The translations under genes and the position numbers were made by a program. A model generated the notes under the pieces. The model saw only the letters and a list, made by a program, of their open reading frames with translations, ran no database searches and was not told the DNA's origin. Below, one piece after another: positions 1 through 7,037 of a DNA stretch of 17,566 nucleotides (position 1 is the stretch's first letter; every line of letters starts with the position of its first letter). Source of the stretch: Rs1 sp036960485 (lineage in GTDB: Bacteria; Pseudomonadota; Gammaproteobacteria; Pseudomonadales; Balneatricaceae); contig JBALXS010000099.1 in assembly GCA_036960485.1 (NCBI GenBank), positions 1 to 17,566 of the forward strand, read 5' to 3'.

Positions 1-38
1 CATTGTGACACTACTCTAAGCTAATTTAGATAGATTAG

Positions 39-68
39 TTGAGATAAACCAGAAAGAGCTGATATAAA
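39..68 (+). promoter_or_regulatory. Possible sigma-70 promoter for the coiled-coil gene
   Basis: TTGAGA at 39-44 and TATAAA at 63-68 are separated by 18 bp, a plausible housekeeping promoter about 60 bp upstream of the start codon at 127. The region is AT-rich, so chance matches are likely. Confidence 0.4.
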
Positions 69-126
69 TAATGCATAATCACTTTTTAGAGGTTTTATGT
101 AAATTTAAGATTCATTGGTGGGGTAT

Positions 127-663
127 ATGCCTGAAAAGATTGGAATAGATAGACTTCAGCTATTGGTAAATGCAGATGTAGAAATCGCTATGCTAAAAGC
201 TAAATTGAAAAAAATTCAAGGCGAGTTAGTCACAAATAAAAGTGAGTTAAAAAAGCTTCAAGCAATCGACCCTGATAAATTGAAAAAGAAACTGGCTGAA
301 AACAAAAAGAAGCTGGCATCTAATAATTTTGTAATCAAAAATCAAACAGCTGAGTTAGTACAAGGAAAACGTGCATTAAAGAAAGTGGGAGAAGAACTGT
401 ATTTATCTCAGAGCGAACAAAATCAATTCTATACGAGTGTATGCGGTAATTGGTGTTTGTATTTTACAGGCTTTAAGTATCTTAATGAGAAGACCGATAA
501 AGAATATGCACGTATTAGGTGTTTAAACAGAGAGTCTGGAACCAGTATGATTGTTTCATCGATAGATGGTAACGAAGTCACTTGGAGTGATCAAGCTGAT
601 ATACCTGTTGATGTCATAGCAGTCGTTTTAGACCGAGTAAAAGTACTCGGACTGTATAATTAA
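127..663 (+). CDS. Unrecognised coiled-coil protein
   Basis: This 178-residue protein was not recognised. Residues about 10-90 are rich in Lys, Glu and Leu with a heptad-like rhythm, indicating a long coiled coil. The C-terminal half (about 95-178) looks like a small globular domain with aromatic residues and two cysteines (around CGNWC). There is no signal peptide or membrane segment, so it is probably cytoplasmic. ATG at 127 was chosen because a GGTGGGG purine run lies just upstream; an in-frame TTG at 115 is the alternative. The gene stands alone and is followed by non-coding, mobile-element-rich DNA. It is AT-rich like the rest of the left flank. Function cannot be assigned. Confidence 0.6.
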   Translation: MPEKIGIDRLQLLVNADVEIAMLKAKLKKIQGELVTNKSELKKLQAIDPDKLKKKLAENKKKLASNNFVIKNQTAELVQGKRALKKVGEELYLSQSEQNQFYTSVCGNWCLYFTGFKYLNEKTDKEYARIRCLNRESGTSMIVSSIDGNEVTWSDQADIPVDVIAVVLDRVKVLGLYN

Positions 664-807
664 GAACAGTTGTGTCGAAAATCACACTGACAATGGGTAC
701 ACAGAATCTGTTAATAGGCTCAACAGCCAGCGTTAGTAAACAGGGATTTTGAGGAATTATTCGCTGCTTCACTAGATAAAGGGTTAAACGGCTAATTTTC
801 ACTTTAT

Positions 808-1344
808 GGGGTTAATCCCACATAGCCCTGATTGGTCCCAGCAAATCGCTGTAGGCCATGTGTTTAAGAGGGTGTGGAGCCGAGGCTGTTTTGTTATTTA
901 GTAACTAATTGCTTGTAACCAATTGAATTTTAATAATATTTTTTAAGGTCTTAAACGTAAAATTACAATTAGCTATTGAAACTAATTTAAATACAATAAA
1001 ATCAATGTTTTAGAGTACTGTTACAATATTATATTAATAAATTAAAAGTGTCCCGAAAACCTACGTTTTTGTGGCAAGTCGAATTTGTACTATAAAATAG
1101 CTAAAAAAGTGACATTAAAGCCATTATTTTAATCTATGTACCATTGAGTCGCCGCATTTATCTTTCAGTACAAATTTTTTATTGATTTATTTTACGTCTG
1201 AGCGAATAAATATAACCTAATAATTTCAATGAGTTATATAAAAAACAGAAATATTTCAAGTAATCACAATTGCTCTGTATACCCCGTACTTAAAGGGATG
1301 CAAAGAATAGCGGGGACAAACCAGTGCTATGTGGGATTAACCCC
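808..1344. mobile_element. Putative 537-bp MITE-like element with 32-bp terminal inverted repeats
   Basis: The left end (808-839) begins GGGGTTAATCCCACATAGC. The reverse complement of the right end (1313-1344) begins with the same 19 bases. Over 32 bp I count 29 matches. TAT lies directly outside both ends (805-807 and 1345-1347), a possible 3-bp target duplication. The first 12 bases, GGGGTTAATCCC, are themselves nearly palindromic. The interior is AT-rich with no credible reading frame, so this is either a non-autonomous element mobilised in trans or an IS whose transposase has decayed. I could not match the ends to a named IS family. It accounts for most of the 664-1511 gap; no gene was seen in 664-807 or 1345-1511. 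Confidence 0.6.
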
Positions 1345-1509
1345 TATTAGTAACGATATCATATGACTTTAAATTCAATGATAGTTAACTACCAAAAATC
1401 ATATTTCAATTTATGTGATAGTAAAATGAAGTCATTTTTGGTCTATCAATAAGGTATACATGATTGATACTTTCTTAGTGGCTAAATTTAACGCGAATCC
1501 CGGCCGGAC

Positions 1510-1948
1510 CTCATAAAGAAGTCACTGCTGATCTGAAGTTAATCTACAGATCAAACAGCGAACAGGAAGGCAAGTTGGAGTTGGATCGATTTACCGAAAA
1601 ATGGAATGAAAAATATCCTCAGATCAGTAAATCGTGGCATTCAAACTGGGATAATTTGATGACAATATTCTCTTATCCAGCAGATATACGTAAGGTGATT
1701 TACACCACAAATGCCATCGAGTCGTTGAACAGCGTGATCAGAAAATCAGTTAAAACACGCAAGGTGTTCCCTAGTGATGATGCGGCACTGAAAGTTATTT
1801 ATCTCGCTGTTGAGTCTGCTTCAAAAAAATGGACCATGCCTATTAGAGACTGGAAACCTGCTCTAAATAGATTTAGTATTGAGTTTGAAGAAGAATTAAA
1901 ACCTTACCTTTAAGTAACTAAACGAGCAGTTACACAGAATCATTTACA
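1510..1948 (+). mobile_element. IS256-family element, 3' remnant
   Basis: The 3' portion of an IS256-family IS contains the transposase C-terminus and then a terminal sequence with GTTACACAGAATCATTTACA ending about 1948, typical of this family's ends. The 5' part is missing: homology begins abruptly near 1510 after unrelated DNA, and the 3' side abuts an IS6 right end at 1954. Confidence 0.75.
1512..1913 (+). pseudogene. IS256-family (mutator-type) transposase, C-terminal fragment
   Basis: In frame from about 1512 to the TAA at 1911-1913, the translation carries the conserved C-terminal region of IS256/Mutator transposases. Signatures are ADLKLIYR, EKWNEKYPQISKSW, IYTTNAIESLNSVIRK, FPSDDAALK and KKWTMPIRDW. 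NAIES contains the Glu of the DDE triad; both Asp residues are lost with the missing N-terminal two thirds. Homology continues upstream of the first in-frame start-like codon (TTG 1575), and the frame is closed by a stop at 1476, so this is a truncation rather than a small gene. It should be non-functional. Confidence 0.85.
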
Positions 1949-1953
1949 TCCTC

Positions 1954-2065
1954 CAAGGCCTCGTAGGAGAGATCCGTCTGATTACTAACTGTCTCTTAAA
2001 TTTCTAACAAAAGTATTGGTAATTACAGGATAAGTTAGCCCTGGTAAACTGTTTGCAACGGAGCC
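1954..2065 (+). mobile_element. IS6-family (IS26-like) right-end remnant, copy IS6-A
   Basis: The last 112 bp of an IS6-family element encode the final transposase residues (about QGLVGEIRLITNCLLNF, stop at 2005-2007) and end with the inverted repeat TTTGCAACGGAGCC at 2065. It is identical over all 112 bp to the reverse complement of 17381-17492 and clearly diverged from the matching part of the complete element ending at 3639. The rest of the element is missing and the break abuts the IS256 remnant. Confidence 0.9.
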
Positions 2066-2106
2066 AGATATTTTATATTTCAAAAGCGATATCAATGGGT
2101 AATACG

Positions 2107-2808
2107 ATGTTAGTGTTAAAAAAATATAATATTCCTTTTATGTGTTTATCTTTATTAGCCATGCTTTGTGTCCACGCAAAGGCACAGACAACTTTGGTTT
2201 TTTCTGAGTTGGACATTAATAATCACAACTCATTGAAATGCAAAGCAGTACTTCGCATGGCTCTGGAGTCATTAGATTACACGTTAGAAACGATAAAACA
2301 CCCAGGCGCTAGAGCGCTTTTAATGTCTAATAGAGGAGCAACAAGTGGAATTATTGCTAGGACTACTTCCATTGAAAAAGATTATCACAATTTAAAGCGT
2401 ATCCCAATTTGGTGCTCAAAAGAGTTTTATTATGGATACACAAAGAAAAAGGATAAGTTCTCTTTTCTTGGTTGGTCCGCTATCCCTAGTGATCATGTTT
2501 TGGGCTATCGTCGTGGTGATATTTTTATGGAAAATATAATTAAGCAATACAGCTTCAAAACTGTTCGTTTAAATAATTTACAGCAAGAATTGAAAATGCT
2601 TGAAGCTGGTAGAATAAATATAATAGTTGAAAGCCCTACTTTGTTTAACGAGGAAAACAGTATTCTAAAGATAAAAGATATCGTACAGCTTGAACCTGCG
2701 ATACGACAATTCTATTTTTATATTTATGTACATAAAAAACATGAGAATTTATTTCGGTTACTCACTTCAACAATGATTGAAATGAAGATCAATGGTGAGA
2801 TCAAGTAG
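2107..2808 (+). CDS. Secreted solute-binding-like protein (family 3 type), orphan
   Basis: The product is about 233 residues. A short basic N-terminus (LKKY), a hydrophobic stretch (IPFMCLSLLAMLCV) and a signal-peptidase-like site after HAKA predict export to the periplasm. The mature part resembles small family-3 periplasmic substrate-binding proteins (PBPb type, COG0834-like): a region around GARALLMSNRGATSGIIART, then LKRIPIW, a hinge-like VLGYRRGDIF and a C-terminal LEAGRINIIVES. No ABC permease or ATPase gene is adjacent, so a transport partner cannot be named and a sensory role is possible. The frame opens earlier, inside the IS6 repeat, so ATG 2107 was chosen because it places the signal peptide at the N-terminus; ATG 2095 is the alternative. 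Neither has a clear ribosome binding site. IS6 ends lie on both sides, the right one 7 bp after the stop. Confidence 0.65.
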   Translation: MLVLKKYNIPFMCLSLLAMLCVHAKAQTTLVFSELDINNHNSLKCKAVLRMALESLDYTLETIKHPGARALLMSNRGATSGIIARTTSIEKDYHNLKRIPIWCSKEFYYGYTKKKDKFSFLGWSAIPSDHVLGYRRGDIFMENIIKQYSFKTVRLNNLQQELKMLEAGRINIIVESPTLFNEENSILKIKDIVQLEPAIRQFYFYIYVHKKHENLFRLLTSTMIEMKINGEIK

Positions 2809-2815
2809 GCAGATA

Positions 2816-3639
2816 GGCTCCGTTGCAAATAAGGCCCACTCAATATAATGTCTCGTAGTTTGATAGGTGCCTTCCGTGAATTTGTTTAAACATCGTCACT
2901 TTCAGTATGACATTATTATTTGGGCTGTGCGATGGTACTGTAAATACGGTATCAGTTATCGAGAACTCGAAGAAATGCTCTGTGAACGAGGGGTTGAAGT
3001 TGATCACACGACTATTTATCGTTGGGTTCAGCGATACGCACCTGAAATAGAAGCAAGGTTGAAGTGGTATTGGCGACCTCGATCAGGCGTGAACTGGCAA
3101 GTTGACGAAACCTATATCAAAGTCATAGGGAAGTGGGTCTATTTATACAGAGCGATTGATAAATATGGCCGAACCGTTGATTTTTATTTGTCATCACGTC
3201 GTAATGCTAAAGCAGCGAAGCGCTTCTTAGGTAAGGCTTTAAGGGGTTTGAAAGAATGGGAAAAGCCGCCAACGATCAATACTGATAAAGCCCCTGCATA
3301 TGGTGATGCCATTAGACAATTAAAAGAAGAAGGTAAGTGCCCTGAGGATGTAAAACACCGGCAGATCAAGTATCTCAACAATAGAGTGGAAGCAGATCAT
3401 GGTAAGTTGAAACGTTTGATCAATCCTGTCCGTGGATTTCAATCGATGAAAACAGCCTACGCCACCATTAAAGGTTTTGAGGTAATGTACATGTTCAAAA
3501 AAGGCCAATTTAAATTATGGCAGTATGGACAAGGCCTCGTAGGAGAGATCCGTCTAATTACTAACTGCCTGTTAAATTATTAGCTAAAAGTGGTTATCCC
3601 AGGATGAATTTACCCTGGTAGGCTGTTTGCAACGGAGCC
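2816..3639 (+). mobile_element. Complete IS6-family (IS26-like) element, copy IS6-B
   Basis: This 824-bp element is bounded by perfect 14-bp inverted repeats GGCTCCGTTGCAAA (2816-2829 and, inverted, 3626-3639), close to the known IS26 end GGCACTGTTGCAAA. Length and single-gene layout fit the family. The 8 bp outside each end (GGCAGATA and AGTTGTTT) do not match, so the usual 8-bp target duplication is absent; it probably arose by, or later took part in, a rearrangement. The right end cuts into an IS256 transposase gene. Confidence 0.93.
2867..3583 (+). CDS. tnp: IS6-family DDE transposase, full length
   Basis: The 238-residue protein matches the usual length of IS26-type transposases. An N-terminal helix-turn-helix region (about 18-60, including YGISYRELEEML and DHTTIYRWVQRY) should bind the terminal repeats. 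The catalytic triad is visible as D80 (QVDETYIKV), D140 (NTDKAPAY) and E175 (NRVEADHGKLK), followed by the typical KGFEVMYMFKKGQF. The start is GTG at 2867, giving the family's N-terminus MPSVNLFKHRHF. No stops or frameshifts are present, so the enzyme is probably active and is the only intact transposase in the window. It could act on related ends nearby, although IS6 enzymes prefer their own repeats. Confidence 0.93.
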   Translation: MPSVNLFKHRHFQYDIIIWAVRWYCKYGISYRELEEMLCERGVEVDHTTIYRWVQRYAPEIEARLKWYWRPRSGVNWQVDETYIKVIGKWVYLYRAIDKYGRTVDFYLSSRRNAKAAKRFLGKALRGLKEWEKPPTINTDKAPAYGDAIRQLKEEGKCPEDVKHRQIKYLNNRVEADHGKLKRLINPVRGFQSMKTAYATIKGFEVMYMFKKGQFKLWQYGQGLVGEIRLITNCLLNY

Positions 3640-3740
3640 AGTTGTTTAATCAGTGAGGTAAGCACACCGTCTTTACCGTTAAGGTTTTTACCTGATTGAA
3701 GCGCTTTAACAGCATCATCAAAGTTGAAATGATTCGTCAT
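3640..3740 (-). pseudogene. IS256-family transposase, N-terminal fragment
   Basis: Reading leftward from ATG at 3740, the first 34 codons give MTNHFNFDDAVKALQSG, then LNGKDGVLTSLIKQL. This is the characteristic start of IS256-family transposases, which typically begin with a phrase like DFDALLAQLKSGK...LTGKDGVLTPLIKQL. IS6-B begins immediately afterwards, so no catalytic residue remains. It cannot be placed with the 1512-1913 fragment with certainty: that one is on the other strand and their terminal repeats are related but not identical. Confidence 0.8.
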
Positions 3741-3797
3741 GTGTCATTCCTGTTTATGCTAGTTTACTGAAATGACACAGATTTTTGAACACTACCC
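3640..3797 (-). mobile_element. IS256-family element, 5' remnant
   Basis: On the minus strand this holds the left end of an IS256-family IS. It includes a terminal segment with TCTGTGTCATTTC near 3770-3785, a leader, and the first codons of the transposase from 3740. It is cut at 3640 by the right end of IS6-B and on the other side sits inside the IS6-D transposase gene, which it appears to interrupt. The exact outer boundary (about 3795-3800) is uncertain. Confidence 0.7.
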
Positions 3798-4357
3798 TTT
3801 AAAATTCATCATAGGCTTCGTTATTTTCTTGATGAAGCGGTGATATTGTTCGATTATATTATTTAAATACTTCACTCGTAATATATCGATAAAGCACGTG
3901 GCACCAAAGAAAAATAGCAGTGTATTGATGTTCATTAAACCTGCATAGTTAGCACCACTTTTATCAATAACAACTTTTTCAGGCATCCCATTACTTTCAA
4001 TGGATTGCTTGAAGAACCTTGTAGCTGCTACTTCGTCACGATTTGTAGAGAGCATGAAATCTAATGTAGCACCGAACTTATCAACTGCTCGATAGTAATA
4101 GCACCAGCGCCCTTTGACTTTAATATAGGTCTCATCCATTCTCCAAGAAGGAGACGTTGGTTTTCTCTTTTTCTTAGCCAATTGAACAATTACTGGTGAG
4201 TATTTAACGACCCAGCGATTCAACGTAGCATGATCAACATTCACGCCTCGTTCTTGCATTATTCTAGATTTCGGTAGGAAACACCGTATCTGACGTAGAA
4301 GAACACAGCAAAAAGTATAATATGCTTCGGGTAATGCATACCTTTGAGATTTATCAT
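3792..4357 (-). pseudogene. IS6-family transposase, frameshifted and C-terminally truncated
   Basis: From ATG 4357 the frame reads MINLKGMHYPKHIILFAVFF through YGVSYRNLE, then meets a stop at 4259-4261. The next frame resumes at 4259 with MQERGVNVDHATLNRWV. Compared with the family's RELEEMLCERGV, about 4 nt are missing, a clear frameshift in the helix-turn-helix. The DDE residues survive in the downstream frame (WRMDETYIKV, VIDKSGANYAG, NNIIEQYHRF), but the last is EQYHR where EQDHR is usual. The sequence ends at MMNFKG and a stop supplied by the junction, so the conserved C-terminus is lost. It is inactive. Confidence 0.85.
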
Positions 4358-4420
4358 TTTGCTGGGCTCATAGAAAAATCGGGCATTATGTATTAATCAG
4401 TAAAACTTTGCGACACAACC
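3798..4420 (-). mobile_element. Second IS6-family element, truncated (IS6-D)
   Basis: This is an IS6-family element of a different lineage from IS6-A and IS6-B. Its left terminal repeat, read on the minus strand from 4420, is GGTTGTGTCGCAAAG, unlike the GGCTCCGTTGCAAA of the others. The right end is absent because the IS256 remnant replaces it near 3797. Confidence 0.8.
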
Positions 4421-4508
4421 ATATAATTCGATTTTTAAATAGATTCACGGAAGGAATCTATCAAACGACAGAACATTATATTGAGTGGGTCTTATTTGTA
4501 ACGGAGCC
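4421..4508 (-). mobile_element. IS6-family left-end remnant (IS6-C')
   Basis: Read on the minus strand from 4508, the repeat is GGCTCCGTTACAAATAAG, followed by a leader closely matching the first 80 or so bases of IS6-B (CACTCAATATAATGT, then CTTCCGTGAAT). It differs at scattered bases, including G to A inside the 14-bp repeat, so it is an older copy. It is cut near 4421-4430 by IS6-D. Its outer end lies 19 bp after the stop codon of the aldehyde dehydrogenase gene and forms the left edge of the catabolic island. Confidence 0.85.
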
Positions 4509-4527
4509 GGAGAGTGCCTCTTATAGT

Positions 4528-6111
4528 TTAGACAATCGATCTATCTGACCACTGATCGTTAACAAGGCGAATAATCCCATCTGGGTTAGCGTTTTGAAGC
4601 TCAACCGGTAGCAGGGCATCTGGAGTATTTTGGTAACACAGAGGTCGAGTAAAACGCTCGATAGCTCGTGTACCAACAGAGGTTGTCTGAGATGCAGAAC
4701 TGCTCGGATAAGGGCCGCCGTGAGACATTGCAGAACTTAGCTCTACGCCTGTTCCGTAACTATCAAATAACACTCTTCCGACACGTTGCTGAAGAATTGG
4801 TAGTAATTTAGCTGCAATATTCTGATCCTTCTCTTGGGCAAAGATAGCACCGGTTAAATGGCCTTTCATACTTACTGCGACCTCTAGCATCTGTGCTTCA
4901 CTTTCACAGCCTATAACTAAAGAAGATGGGCCAAATACTTCTTCTTCTAGATCTAGGTTAGCCAAGTAATCAGTAGCATCTATACTAAAGAGTGCTACTT
5001 GTGCTTGGCTAGCAGTATTATCGGCAGCTGATCCTCGACCAATGATTGTTAAATTTGAGCGTTTTGCACACAGAGCGTTATAGCTATCACAAATACCAGC
5101 AGTCAACATACTACCGGCACCAAGTGTTGGTGCTTTTTCAGCAAGGGTCGTGAATAAACGATCGAAAGCCGAACCTTTAATAGCAATTAGGATGCCGGGG
5201 CTAGTACAAAACTGACCGACACCCATCATCATAGAGTCTAAGAATGACCCAGCAATTTGTTCCGCTTTCTCTTCAAGTGACTGTGGCAGTATGTAAACAG
5301 GATTAGTAGAGCCTAGCTCACCAAAGAATGGAATAGGCTCAGGACGTGACACAGCCACATCATAAAGTGCACGACCACCAGTGATGGAGCCTGTAAAACC
5401 AACCGCTTTTACTTTGGGGTGCCTAACGAGCGCAGTGCCAATTGTACGACCACTGCCATGAAGCATTGCAAAAATAGCTTTTGGTGCCTTACACGTTTCA
5501 ATTGCCTTTAAGACAGCGCCAGCGACTAATTCAGAAGTAGCGGGATGAGCACTATGAGTTTTAACAATTACAGGGCAACCTGCTGCTAGAGCGGAGGCTG
5601 TATCACCACCTGCAACAGAAAACGCTAATGGAAAGTTGCTTGCAGAGAATACGACAACCGGCCCTAAAGGCACTTGGGTTAAACGTAAATCAGGTTTAGG
5701 TAATGGTTGGCGATCAGGTTGTGCCTGCTCAATCACAGGCCGCTTCCAATCACCTTTTTCAAGTAATTGTGCAAACATGTTTAGCTGACTTATTGTTCTG
5801 CTAAGTTCTCCATTAATGCGCATCTCAGGTAATGCTGTTTCCCAAGTGCCCTGCTCAATAATAGCTGGGCGAATAATTTCTAGCTCTGCAGAGATAGAGC
5901 GTAATAAAGTGGCTTTTTGTGCATCGCTATACTGAGAGAATGTATCAAAAGCAGTTGATGCTAGCTCTACCGCATTATCTACTTGTGCAATATCTGCATT
6001 GCTAAACATTTGGAGAGATGTAGCGCCGGTTACTGGATTAGCCGCACTGAAATTAGAATCGGCGCCGCTAAGCCACTGGCCGTTAATTAAGATGTTTCCT
6101 GTAATGCTCAT
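4528..6111 (-). CDS. 2-oxoglutarate semialdehyde (2,5-dioxovalerate) dehydrogenase
   Basis: This 527-residue cytoplasmic aldehyde dehydrogenase oxidises 2-oxoglutarate semialdehyde to 2-oxoglutarate with NAD(P)+, the last step of the oxidative uronate route. Visible ALDH residues are N159 (SASNFP), K184 (VIVK), the FTGS cofactor loop (239-242), general base E265 (FFGELGSTNP) and nucleophile C302 (GQFCTSPG). The FFGELGSTNPVYILP and MGVGQFCTSPG signatures and the length of about 525 fit the KGSADH subfamily rather than the shorter succinate-semialdehyde type. ATG 6111 has GAGGG about 7 nt upstream. It is the last gene of the minus-strand operon after gli (50-nt gap). Its transcript would run into IS DNA after 19 bp; no terminator was seen. 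Exact aldehyde specificity is inferred from context. Confidence 0.88.
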   Translation of the reverse strand: MSITGNILINGQWLSGADSNFSAANPVTGATSLQMFSNADIAQVDNAVELASTAFDTFSQYSDAQKATLLRSISAELEIIRPAIIEQGTWETALPEMRINGELSRTISQLNMFAQLLEKGDWKRPVIEQAQPDRQPLPKPDLRLTQVPLGPVVVFSASNFPLAFSVAGGDTASALAAGCPVIVKTHSAHPATSELVAGAVLKAIETCKAPKAIFAMLHGSGRTIGTALVRHPKVKAVGFTGSITGGRALYDVAVSRPEPIPFFGELGSTNPVYILPQSLEEKAEQIAGSFLDSMMMGVGQFCTSPGILIAIKGSAFDRLFTTLAEKAPTLGAGSMLTAGICDSYNALCAKRSNLTIIGRGSAADNTASQAQVALFSIDATDYLANLDLEEEVFGPSSLVIGCESEAQMLEVAVSMKGHLTGAIFAQEKDQNIAAKLLPILQQRVGRVLFDSYGTGVELSSAMSHGGPYPSSSASQTTSVGTRAIERFTRPLCYQNTPDALLPVELQNANPDGIIRLVNDQWSDRSIV

Positions 6112-6161
6112 GTGAATCCCTCATTATGGGTATTAGTTTTGAAATTATCAAAGCTCAGCTA

Positions 6162-7013
6162 TTATTTGTCGAAGCCGTAGAGTCTGGCTGGGTTTTGAAC
6201 AAAAATTTGCTGTAACGCTTTTGCATTGGGCATCCAGCTACAAACTGTGTCTAAAAGCTGTGCATCGCAGGGAGTGTCACTCGGTGCTAATGAGACGTGC
6301 GGCCAATTTGATCCCCAAATAATACGTTCAGGCGCGTGGGCGATTAGCGCCTTAGCGGTAGCGCCTAAATCAGCATAGTCAGGATAGCCAGATTTTGATG
6401 TCTCATAGCAACCCGCTAACTTAAAGTAGCAGTTGCCTTTATCTATTAGCTTTATCAAGGTGCTAAACTCAGGACTATCAACGCAGATCGGCTCAAAAAA
6501 TTTACCGTGGTGATCTAAAACGTAATCCCCTTGAATTTGTTGTAATAGAGCAACATGGCTGTCTATTTGATTGCCATCAAACTGTACTATGCAGCTCCAC
6601 TTAAGATCTTGTACAAGCGCATTAACACTGAGCAAGTCATCGAGGCGGGTCGCGCCGCCAAGATTCATTATACGAGCTGCGCGCACACCCTGTTGATGGT
6701 ATGTATCGAGGGTGCTCTCGTGAGTATCAGGTCTAATGCAGGCTATGCCACGGCTATTCTCACCAAAGTGGCCCAAAGCGTTGAGTAAGCAGCTGTTGTC
6801 TCTTTGATGAGCATTAGCTTGCACAATAACAACCCGTTCCAACCCTAGCCATTTCTGTACTTTTTGATATTCATCAAGCCCAGCATAGTCAGAAGGAGAT
6901 GCTGGTCCGCCGGGTTGATCTGGATAATTGCGGCCGTAGATGTGTATGTGGCTATCAATACTCCCCTTGGGAAGTAGAGTGTTGGGGGGTGTTCCTGTAT
7001 TTTTACGTTGCAT
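6162..7013 (-). CDS. gli: D-galactarolactone isomerase (amidohydrolase superfamily)
   Basis: This 283-residue amidohydrolase-fold TIM barrel (COG3618, related to 2-pyrone-4,6-dicarboxylate hydrolase) should convert D-galactaro-1,5-lactone, made by Udh, to the 1,4-lactone used by Gci. It carries the N-terminal HxH motif (H22, H24 in IDSHIHIYG), DHHGKF (167-172) and the C-terminal WGSNWPH (233-239) before the usual NPARLYGF ending. The final barrel motif has Asn236 where many relatives have Asp; this fits a metal-independent isomerase rather than a hydrolase, but that is inference. ATG 7013 has AGGA 7 nt upstream. It lies 24 nt after gci, in the same order as the Agrobacterium gci/gli cluster known to me. 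A lactonase of the same fold is the main alternative. Confidence 0.82.
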   Translation of the reverse strand: MQRKNTGTPPNTLLPKGSIDSHIHIYGRNYPDQPGGPASPSDYAGLDEYQKVQKWLGLERVVIVQANAHQRDNSCLLNALGHFGENSRGIACIRPDTHESTLDTYHQQGVRAARIMNLGGATRLDDLLSVNALVQDLKWSCIVQFDGNQIDSHVALLQQIQGDYVLDHHGKFFEPICVDSPEFSTLIKLIDKGNCYFKLAGCYETSKSGYPDYADLGATAKALIAHAPERIIWGSNWPHVSLAPSDTPCDAQLLDTVCSWMPNAKALQQIFVQNPARLYGFDK

Positions 7014-7037
7014 TTTAAGTCCTACAATATGTGTTTG

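Noticed and set aside
703..730. TACACAGAATC followed by TTA, resembling an IS256-type end
   Set aside because: The match to the end near 1931 is short, with no transposase sequence beside it; too weak to call.
614..802. Minus-strand 62-codon frame after the first gene
   Set aside because: It overlaps the 3' end of a better-supported gene, has no ribosome site and shows no recognisable family pattern.
1391..1445. Inverted repeat ACCAAAAAT / ATTTTTGGT in AT-rich DNA
   Set aside because: The arms are short and AT-rich with a loop of over 30 nt and no linked gene; likely chance.
2066..2815. AGATA after the IS6-A end and before the IS6-B end as a target duplication
   Set aside because: IS6 elements make 8-bp duplications; only 5 bp match here and at different offsets from the ends.
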